Source: DATKUC01 sp964577375
Lineage (GTDB): Bacteria > Spirochaetota > Spirochaetia > DSM-27196 > DATKUC01
Reading direction: 5' to 3'
Assembly (NCBI GenBank): GCA_964577375.1
Contig: CAZNYW010000004.1
Span: 1 to 64,000, forward strand
DNA: 64,000 nt
The position numbers and the translations under genes are program-made. The notes beneath the pieces were generated by a model. That model saw only the letters and a program-made list of their open reading frames with translations, was not told the origin of the DNA and did no database searches. Shown in pieces: positions 58,020 to 64,000 of this stretch; positions within the stretch are counted from its first letter, which is position 1, and each line of letters opens with the position of its first letter.

Positions 58020-59648
58020 TTGAAGAATATCCGGCCGTTGTCTGTTGAATCGGAAAACAGACTCGGCATATATGAGAAGCTGAACGGCATTTTTATCAAT
58101 CTCGGCCTCATCGCGCTCTCCGCACTGCTTTTTGCCCTCTCCTTTCCGAATCTACTGTCCGTCTGGGGGTTTTACCCCCTCGGGTTCATAGCGCTCTTTC
58201 CTCTGTTTGTGGTGGCTCACCGGGCGAGCTGGGTTTCGGTCTTTCCCTACGGGTTCTTCGCCGGATTCATATCCTACGTATTCCTGAACTACTGGCTCGT
58301 AGCTTTTCATCCGCTGACCATCTTCATAGTCCCTGGCATATATGCGGTCTATTTTCTCGCGCTTCTTCCGCTGCTCAAGCTTGCCGACGTTCTCATGCCC
58401 GCGTACGGCTATCTTCTTCAGCTCGCGATCTGGCTGGCCTACGAGTACGTGCGAACGCTCGGATTTCTCGGCTACTCATACGGAATAATCGGATATTCCC
58501 AGTACCTGTTTCTTCCGCTCGTGCGACTGTCCGCGGTAACCGGAGTCTGGGGAGTCTCTCTGCTCGTAGCGTTCCCGTCGGTCTATGTGGGTAACGCGCT
58601 CAAGGAGGGGATCTCAAACGCTCCGGCCTTCTTTCGGCGCCACCGCATTGACGCCGCAGCTTACCTTGTGATACTGGCGGCCGCCGTTGTGTTCGGGCTC
58701 GTCGACAAGAGCGACTATTCGGGAAGCAGAGAGTGGCGGGTCGCCCTTGTTCAGCAGAACGTAGATCCATGGCGAGGGGGCCTTCCAACCTACCGTGAGT
58801 CTCTTGCGCGCTCGGTCAAGCAGAGCGACCTCGCACTCAAGCAGAACCCGGAAATCGTCATCTGGTCCGAAACTTCCTTCGTTCCTGCCATCGACTACCA
58901 CATGCGCTACCGGGACGATCCGGAGTCCGATGCCCTGGTCAAACAGCTCCTGTCCTTCATGGCGAAACAGAAGGTTCCCTACGTCATCGGAAACGACGAC
59001 GGCGAGCTCATGAGAAACTCGAACGGCGAGCTGGCCCGGGTTGACTACAACGCGGTTCTGCTCTTCGAGCACGGACGCATCGCCCAGACCTACCGGAAGC
59101 TCCGGCTCGTACCCTTCACCGAGAATTTCCCCTACCGCAAGCAGCTGCCGTTCATCTACAATGCGCTCGTGAAGGCGGACACTCACTTCTGGCGGGAAGG
59201 CAAGGAGTACACGGTCTTCAATGCAGACGGTATCCGCTTTTCCACACCAATCTGCTTCGAAGACACGTTCGGCTATCTTTCGCGGCAGTTCGTGCGCCAC
59301 GGAGCGCAGGTAATCGTCAATCTCACCAACGACTCGTGGTCCTATTCGGTTCCGGCCGCCATGCAGCACATGCAGATGGCCGTGTTCCGCGCGACCGAAA
59401 ACAAGAGGTCTGTCGTCCGCAGCACCAACGGCGGTATGACAACCATCATAGACCCCAACGGCCGGATTCTGCGTCTCTACCCGGCGTTCACCGAAGGCTA
59501 CATGGTCGGAAACGTGCCGGTTTACACCGCGGAGACTACCCTCTACACGAGGTGGGGTGACTGGTTCGCAGTGCTCATGGTCATAGTCGCGCTCGCAGGC
59601 CTCGTCGCCGCAATTGCCGTCAGACTCGTCCGGAAGGGCCGACATTGA
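58020..59648 (+). CDS. lnt: apolipoprotein N-acyltransferase
   Basis: Lnt adds the third acyl chain to lipoproteins in the inner membrane. The 542-residue protein has about seven N-terminal membrane helices (~20-230) and a nitrilase-fold periplasmic domain with the triad Glu in WSETS, Lys in YRKLRLVPFTENFPYRK, and Cys in TPICFEDTFG. A final membrane helix lies near the C-terminus. It indicates a diderm cell with triacylated lipoproteins. It starts with TTG 58020 and follows hup by 20 nt. Confidence 0.93.
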   Translation: MKNIRPLSVESENRLGIYEKLNGIFINLGLIALSALLFALSFPNLLSVWGFYPLGFIALFPLFVVAHRASWVSVFPYGFFAGFISYVFLNYWLVAFHPLTIFIVPGIYAVYFLALLPLLKLADVLMPAYGYLLQLAIWLAYEYVRTLGFLGYSYGIIGYSQYLFLPLVRLSAVTGVWGVSLLVAFPSVYVGNALKEGISNAPAFFRRHRIDAAAYLVILAAAVVFGLVDKSDYSGSREWRVALVQQNVDPWRGGLPTYRESLARSVKQSDLALKQNPEIVIWSETSFVPAIDYHMRYRDDPESDALVKQLLSFMAKQKVPYVIGNDDGELMRNSNGELARVDYNAVLLFEHGRIAQTYRKLRLVPFTENFPYRKQLPFIYNALVKADTHFWREGKEYTVFNADGIRFSTPICFEDTFGYLSRQFVRHGAQVIVNLTNDSWSYSVPAAMQHMQMAVFRATENKRSVVRSTNGGMTTIIDPNGRILRLYPAFTEGYMVGNVPVYTAETTLYTRWGDWFAVLMVIVALAGLVAAIAVRLVRKGRH

Positions 59649-59673
59649 CAGAACCCGGCAACTGTAGCAGAAT
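59645..59673 (+). promoter_or_regulatory. promoter of the response regulator gene
   Basis: -35 TTGACA (59645-59650, overlapping the lnt stop), 17 nt, -10 CAGAAT (59668-59673). The start codon lies 29 nt downstream with GAAGGG as ribosome site. Confidence 0.5.
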
Positions 59674-59701
59674 GATCATACACTTCGAAGGGCATTAACA
59701 G

Positions 59702-60439
59702 ATGGCGAAGAAAGACAAGATTCTTATTGTAGACGATGAACAGATCAACCTCGACTTCTTCGAAGTCATGCTTACCAAGCTGGGCTTTGTTGTGGAAACG
59801 GCCCAGGACGGTGAGGAGGCCCTGGAAAAGGTTAAACAGAGCCATCCGGATCTGGTAATCCTGGACAACATCATGCCGCGTCTGTCCGGCTGGGAGGTTA
59901 CCAAACTTCTCAAGACTGAACCGGAGTATGCAAAATTTCGCAATACGCCCATCATCATGTTCTCGGCGATGGACGATGTGAAGGACAAGATCGAAGGATT
60001 CGAGCTGGGGATTGAAGACTACATAACAAAGCCGTTCAATTTCTCCGAGGTGCTGGCCCGGATCAAGGCGGTTCTTCGCAGCCGGGATCTCTCCGAGCAG
60101 GTGATCCAGCGGGAGCGCAGGCTTGCGCTGGTGGAATCGCTCAACAAATCGCTCGTCTACTTCACGAGCCATCTTAAAGAGCCCATCGTTCAGCTCCACG
60201 AAGCGGCATTGTCGCTGGATCAGAAGAGTGCTGCTTCGGTAAAGGAGTTCGTCAAGCTGGTCGAAAAAGAGGCAAAAGAGACGCGTGCAGCGCTCGACGG
60301 ACTGGAGGACGAGATCAGGGACCTCGAGGGAAAGGGCGACCGCATGAAAGCGGAAGAGGTTACGCTCGACGATCTCGAGGAGAAGTACCAGCGCCATTTC
60401 GAGCGCTACCGCGAACGTGTACCGGGTGAGCCCGGCTGA
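59702..60439 (+). CDS. response regulator with C-terminal DHp-like helix
   Basis: The 245-residue protein has a CheY receiver (residues 5-125): acidic pair Asp11/Asp12, phosphoacceptor Asp55 in LVILDNIMP, SAMDD and ITKPF. A coiled helix follows with LVYFTSHLKEPIVQLHE, resembling a His-containing dimerisation helix (the H-box of histidine kinases is usually SHELRTPL). A long charged coil to the end then follows. No kinase ATPase domain and no DNA-binding domain are present. It may be a phosphotransfer intermediate or dimerising regulator. It is followed by a TPR protein 21 nt on. Confidence 0.8.
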   Translation: MAKKDKILIVDDEQINLDFFEVMLTKLGFVVETAQDGEEALEKVKQSHPDLVILDNIMPRLSGWEVTKLLKTEPEYAKFRNTPIIMFSAMDDVKDKIEGFELGIEDYITKPFNFSEVLARIKAVLRSRDLSEQVIQRERRLALVESLNKSLVYFTSHLKEPIVQLHEAALSLDQKSAASVKEFVKLVEKEAKETRAALDGLEDEIRDLEGKGDRMKAEEVTLDDLEEKYQRHFERYRERVPGEPG

Positions 60440-60460
60440 AACTGCAACAGAACCACGGGG

Positions 60461-60688
60461 GTGACGGTGATCACCGAAGAGAAACGGAAAATTCTCGAGC
60501 TGTTCAGCGAAGGCAGAAAGCTCTATAAGCTCATGCAGTTCGAGGAAGCAAAGGACTGTTTCGCGAAAGCGCTGCAAATAGACTCCGCCGACGGGCCTTC
60601 AAAGGTCTACCTTGCCCGGTGCAAGCACTATGTGGAGAATCCGCCTCCCGAGGACTGGGACGGTGTATTCGTCATGAAGACCAAGTAG
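60461..60688 (+). CDS. small TPR protein resembling cyclase C-terminal tails
   Basis: The 75-residue protein is one TPR-like hairpin (ILELFSEGRKLYKLMQFEE, AKDCFAKALQIDSADGPSKV) plus the ending YVENPPPEDWDGVFVMKTK. I recall that ending as typical of adenylate/guanylate cyclases from spirochaetes and related bacteria, where it follows TPRs. Here it stands alone with no cyclase domain. The start is GTG 60461 or 60467. It probably binds the adjacent response regulator or a cyclase encoded elsewhere. Confidence 0.65.
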   Translation: MTVITEEKRKILELFSEGRKLYKLMQFEEAKDCFAKALQIDSADGPSKVYLARCKHYVENPPPEDWDGVFVMKTK

Positions 60689-60727
60689 CTTCTCCGCCGG
60701 CGTAATTCCGACAACACACAGGCAGAT

Positions 60728-61144
60728 ATGGCACCAAGAGGACAAGAGCTGAAGACAACGCCAAGAACGATTACCCGCCTCGGCCGGGAAACCACTCTGA
60801 AGGGCAAGATGAAGTTCAAGGAGTCGGTGACTATCAGTGGCCGGTTCGAAGGGGAAATCGATGCGCTTGGCTATCTCTACATAGAGGACGGCGCAGACGT
60901 CCGGGCGAACGTCAAGGCTGGCACCATCATCATCGGTGGCGTGATCCACGGAAACGTGGAGGCGACCGAGAGGCTCGAGATGCTGCCGAGCGGGAAGATC
61001 TACGGCAACGTTCGCACTGCGAAGCTTCGGATCGCCGACGGCGTAGTATTCGAAGGCAAGTGCGAGATGATTCGCAACAGCGACCGGGTGGATATCTTCT
61101 CTACCGGCGCTGCGCAGCTGAAAAAAACCATCCAGAGTGTCTGA
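60728..61144 (+). CDS. bactofilin (second copy)
   Basis: The 138-residue polymer-forming protein has the same beta-helix repeats as the first (TISGRFEGEIDALGYLYI, IGGVIHGNVEATERL, PSGKIYGNVRTAKLRIADGV). It differs from the first in its N-terminus and lacks the Arg/Pro-rich tail. It overlaps cinA by 8 nt. Two paralogues suggest separate filaments or copolymers. Confidence 0.88.
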   Translation: MAPRGQELKTTPRTITRLGRETTLKGKMKFKESVTISGRFEGEIDALGYLYIEDGADVRANVKAGTIIIGGVIHGNVEATERLEMLPSGKIYGNVRTAKLRIADGVVFEGKCEMIRNSDRVDIFSTGAAQLKKTIQSV

Positions 61145-62405
61145 CCCAAACGGGATCGGGCTCGAAAACAGTGCAGCGATAATTTCGGTAGGCACTGAGC
61201 TTACCGAAGGAAAAATCGCGGACACCCATGGACGCTTCATTGCCTCCGCTCTCAGGGTGCTCGCTATCAGACTTTGTCACATCGTCACCATTCCCGATGA
61301 CCGCGAGCTCTTCGTGGCGGCGGTTCGCAGCCTTACCAGGGAGAGCGGTCTGGTCTTTGTGACCGGCGGTCTGGGTCCGACCAGCGACGATCTGACGCGG
61401 GAAGTGCTATCGGCAGAGGCGGGCAGAGAGCTGGTTTACAGCGAAGCTGCCTGGCAGGCGCTCGAAGCACGGCTTGGAGGAAGGGCTTCGGAAAGCAACC
61501 GGAAACAGGCCTATGTACCGGAGGGCTTTGAAATGCTCCCGAATCGCAACGGAACCGCTCCAGGTTTCTACGGCGAGATCGGGCGGAGCCTCGTTTTCGC
61601 ACTTCCCGGGCCGCCGCGGGAACTGCGCCCCATGTTTGAAGATCAGGTGCTGCCCCTTCTGCGGAGCCGGTACGGTGCCGGGGAGTTCGCCGAGTCTGCG
61701 GCGACAGCCTTCCTGACGTCGGAATCCCGGCTGGAAGAGCTGCTGCAGAAACACGCGCTTCCGGGGATCAGCTGGGGAACGAGGGTCGATGACCTCGGTA
61801 TAGCCTTTTTCGTTCGCGGCGCGTCGGCCGAAGCGAGAGCTGCCGTGATTGCATCGCTGCGGGACGAGCTCGGTGCCGGTTACGTCCGTGAAGGTGAAAC
61901 GAGCGCGGCGAAGGTGCTTTTCGAGGCGCTAAAGGGGCGCGGTCTTCGGATGTGCGCGGCCGAATCGTGCACCGGCGGACTGATAGCCAAACTGATGACC
62001 GACATTCCGGGAAGCTCCGATGTATTCTGGGGCGGCTGGGTCGTCTATTCGAACGATGCAAAGGAGACTCAGCTTTCCGTTCGAGCCTCCACGCTCGAAA
62101 GTTCGGGCGCGGTATCCCGGGAGACCGTGCGCGAAATGGCGCTCGGCGCCTGCGAAGCGTCCGGAGCCGGCCTCTCGATCGCGGTCTCGGGAATAGCAGG
62201 GCCCGAAGGCGCGTCGAAGGAGAAACCCGTCGGAACCGTCTGGATCGGTGTCTGTCTGAAGGGAGGTGCAGCCACCGAGGAGCTATTCCACTTCAGAGGT
62301 GACCGCGATCGGGTTCGACGCCAGTCGGCGGTCGCAGGCATGCTTCTTGCGGAACAGCTCCTGTCCACCGCCGGAGGTACTTCTCCCGACGGTAAGAGAA
62401 ACTAG
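61137..62405 (+). CDS. cinA: CinA-family nicotinamide-nucleotide amidase
   Basis: The 422-residue protein has the N-terminal MoCF-like domain (IISVGTELTEGKIADTHGRF, FVTGGLGPTSDDLTREVL, FALPGPPRELRPMFE) and a C-terminal PncC NMN deamidase domain (~270-420; ESCTGGLIAKLMTDIPGSSD, SGIAGPEGASKEKPVGTVWI). The MoCF half of CinA proteins hydrolyses ADP-ribose-type substrates in some species. It starts with GTG 61137 within the bactofilin end. The next gene is rho behind a long leader. Confidence 0.92.
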   Translation: MSDPNGIGLENSAAIISVGTELTEGKIADTHGRFIASALRVLAIRLCHIVTIPDDRELFVAAVRSLTRESGLVFVTGGLGPTSDDLTREVLSAEAGRELVYSEAAWQALEARLGGRASESNRKQAYVPEGFEMLPNRNGTAPGFYGEIGRSLVFALPGPPRELRPMFEDQVLPLLRSRYGAGEFAESAATAFLTSESRLEELLQKHALPGISWGTRVDDLGIAFFVRGASAEARAAVIASLRDELGAGYVREGETSAAKVLFEALKGRGLRMCAAESCTGGLIAKLMTDIPGSSDVFWGGWVVYSNDAKETQLSVRASTLESSGAVSRETVREMALGACEASGAGLSIAVSGIAGPEGASKEKPVGTVWIGVCLKGGAATEELFHFRGDRDRVRRQSAVAGMLLAEQLLSTAGGTSPDGKRN

Positions 62406-62420
62406 GAGGAACACTGTAGC

Positions 62421-62449
62421 TTGACAGTGTATGTAGTTCGCAATATATT
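62421..62449 (+). promoter_or_regulatory. rho promoter
   Basis: -35 TTGACA (62421-62426), 17 nt, -10 TATATT (62444-62449). It is among the best consensus matches in the window, lies just after the cinA stop, and starts a ~330-nt leader. Confidence 0.65.
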
Positions 62450-62455
62450 GGTCTG

Positions 62456-62785
62456 GTAAGCCACATGGTATTCGGCTCGTGAGTCCCCTACAAGCAATTC
62501 GTGCCTGAAAAGATCCAGATGTTGAATGTTTATCCGGCGACAAGTGTGGGGACCGGTAGATTCGGGCAGGGGCGTATGGTGCGCGTGATGGCTGATCAAG
62601 CGGCGATCCCTGCTCATCGAATACGTGTTCAGGGATAGCGAGCCTGCCCTGCGTCACGCGGCGCGCAGCGGCACATCCGGTTTACGCCAGATCGGCGGAT
62701 GAACACAACCAATCAGAACTAAGATGTCAGTACATGCTCACGTTCTTCAAATACAAACTCATTTTCATCTTGACTGGAGAGATTG
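62456..62785 (+). promoter_or_regulatory. long structured 5' leader of rho
   Basis: No gene is seen in this ~330-nt stretch. Helices: 62483-62492/62545-62553 (9 bp with one bulge), 62564-62570/62643-62649 (GGGCAGG/CCTGCCC), 62606-62612/62630-62636 (ATCCCTG/CAGGGAT) and 62582-62588/62654-62660 (CGCGTGA/TCACGCG). The second and fourth interlock, so they form a pseudoknot or alternative folds. A 5-codon reading starts at ATG 62465. It may be an autoregulatory leader, or contain a separate small RNA. Confidence 0.5.
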
Positions 62786-64000
62786 ATGGCAATAATCCGG
62801 AGGAAAAGAAGCAGCACCGCGGCCGGCGGGGGCGGAGACGCATTCACATCCTCAACACCACAGAATGAACTGGATCTCGGTGGAGAAAACGGCGGCACTC
62901 AGAACAGAGACGTTGCGAAATATGACGCGCCGGCCGAAAATGGGTCGGCTTTACAGGCCGGCGGCGCTGCCGAAGAGGGCGGCTCCGCGGCAGACGAGAC
63001 CGCGTCCGGCGGTAATGGGGGGCAAGTGAACGGTTCAAACGGCTCACGATCGAACGGAAGTTCAAGTGCCGGCGGAGGCAACCCGAACGGTGGCGCCAGG
63101 CGAAAAACCAAGAAGAAAAAGGTCAGAGTTGAGCTCATAAAGGATCAGGTACCGGAGAATGCAGACGCAGCCGACATGAAGGAGGCAGCTATGGATAGCC
63201 GTGATACCCGAGAGAGTGAAGACAACCGGCAGGCCCGTGATGCCGAGACGGCCGAGACAAATTCGGTGGAAACTCCCGAAGAGGAGCGTGCCGCGGTACG
63301 GGAAAGGATATTCGAAGATTCTCAGAATCGACGCCCAAGGCACGGTGACACTCGTTATGCGGGCAGGCGGTTCAATCGCGGGGAGCCCATCGAGGACCGC
63401 AGCATCAGCATCAACGAGCTGATCAACATGAACATGAAGGACCTGCGGGCCCTTGGCGGCAAGATGGGGATCAGCCAGGAAGGGCTGATGTCCCTCAAGA
63501 AGCAGGAAATTGTATTTGCGATTCTGAAGGCTCACACCGAGCGCAATGGAATCATCTACGCCTATGGCTCACTCGAGATCCTGCCGGACGGCTACGGTTT
63601 TCTGAGATCTCCCCAGAACTCCTACCTGCCGGGACCTGACGACATTTACATTTCACCAAGTCAGATCAGGCTGTTCAATCTGAAGACCGGCGATACGGTG
63701 TACGGCCAGATCCGGCCGCCCAAAGAGGGCGAGCGGTTCTTCGCTATGCTGCGGGTGGAGAGCGTCAACTTCGATCCGCCCTCCGTCGCGCAGACCCGTA
63801 TTCCGTTCGACAACCTCACGCCTCTCTACCCGGACGAGAGGCTCAATCTGGAGACGCCGGACGGCGACAATTCGACTCGAATGATCAACCTCTTCTGCCC
63901 TATCGGCAAGGGACAGCGCGGGCTGATCGTTTCGCCTCCGAGGACTGGTAAGACCATCCTGCTGCAGAAGATCGCCAACGCCATCACTGTAAATCATCCA
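62786..64000 (+). CDS. rho: transcription termination factor Rho (3' part beyond the window)
   Basis: The reading frame is open to the window end (405 codons seen). Residues 1-~205 are a low-complexity, disordered extension: Gly/Asn/Ser-rich (e.g. NGSNGSRSNGSSSAGGGNPN) and then basic/acidic patches. Next come the Rho N-terminal helix bundle (INELINMNMKDLRALGGKMG), the RNA-binding cold-shock-like domain (GSLEILPDGYGFLRSPQNSY, then YISPSQIRLFNLKTGDTV) and the start of the ATPase core with P-loop PPRTGKT (~384-390). Rho terminates unstructured, untranslated RNA. ATG 62786 follows GGAGAG. The N-terminal insert is far longer than in E. coli Rho. Confidence 0.92.
   Translation, partial: MAIIRRKRSSTAAGGGGDAFTSSTPQNELDLGGENGGTQNRDVAKYDAPAENGSALQAGGAAEEGGSAADETASGGNGGQVNGSNGSRSNGSSSAGGGNPNGGARRKTKKKKVRVELIKDQVPENADAADMKEAAMDSRDTRESEDNRQARDAETAETNSVETPEEERAAVRERIFEDSQNRRPRHGDTRYAGRRFNRGEPIEDRSISINELINMNMKDLRALGGKMGISQEGLMSLKKQEIVFAILKAHTERNGIIYAYGSLEILPDGYGFLRSPQNSYLPGPDDIYISPSQIRLFNLKTGDTVYGQIRPPKEGERFFAMLRVESVNFDPPSVAQTRIPFDNLTPLYPDERLNLETPDGDNSTRMINLFCPIGKGQRGLIVSPPRTGKTILLQKIANAITVNHP

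Noticed and set aside
62456..62785. 6S, tmRNA, SRP or RNase P RNA in the rho leader
   Set aside because: The conserved cores of these RNAs are not found; only local helices are visible.

Overview
The window is a gene-dense, GC-rich, low-repeat chromosomal segment, most likely from a free-living spirochaete (phylum Spirochaetota). The main evidence is a ~1190-residue SpiroCoCo-type coiled-coil protein (32689-36255), the rpsT-hup-lnt order (57286-59648) that I recall from Treponema, spirochaete-style secreted proteins and a cyclase-type TPR tail protein (60461-60688). A run of exactly 100 N at 42479-42578 shows that this is a draft scaffold joined across a tandem repeat. The assignment is inference from gene content; no 16S rRNA is present.

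Left part (1-18414): two tight hairpins abut a tRNA-Arg(CCG). They are followed by a small decaying sugar/alcohol module: a class I amidotransferase, a zinc alcohol dehydrogenase broken by an internal deletion, and an SDR whose catalytic Lys is Arg. Then come a DUF3592 membrane protein, a KaiC-like/PPDK-N fusion, gdhA, pepD, an Mrp ATPase, mtnP, a Gx transporter with an EcfT-like partner, the threonine catabolic pair tdh-kbl, a DUF2007 protein, and the RNA-metabolism run rny-ymdB-tlyA.

Middle (18403-42254): a GerMN protein is divergent from ptsI, then der, a MerR regulator and an NlpC/P60-like secreted protein. An envelope cluster follows: giant TPR protein, putative outer-membrane barrel, ExbB, ExbD, TonB. 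After it come a HAD hydrolase, SpiroCoCo, the heat-shock operon grpE-dnaK-dnaJ, a HAMP membrane protein, a secreted DxNxDG-repeat protein and a SpoU rRNA methyltransferase. A 55-bp tandem hairpin array made from the 3' end of purD separates this block from the minus-strand operon purF-purM-purN-purD. tatD lies upstream of purF.

Right part (47804-64000): a degenerate LytM protein is paired with a bactofilin, followed by yaaR-ricT (RicT is an RNase Y partner in Bacillus), a heterodimeric ABC exporter, a DMT permease, a 56-residue zinc-ribbon protein with a clear terminator, an acyltransferase, rpsT-hup-lnt, a response regulator with a DHp-like helix, a TPR tail protein, a second bactofilin, cinA, and rho behind a ~330-nt structured leader. 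rho runs off the window.

Promoters of the TTGACA-17-TATAAT type are readable at many genes. In four cases (mtnP, ptsI, the TPR gene, purF) the -10 box sits 5-9 nt before the start codon with no good Shine-Dalgarno, suggesting leaderless mRNAs. No mobile element, prophage or CRISPR array was seen.
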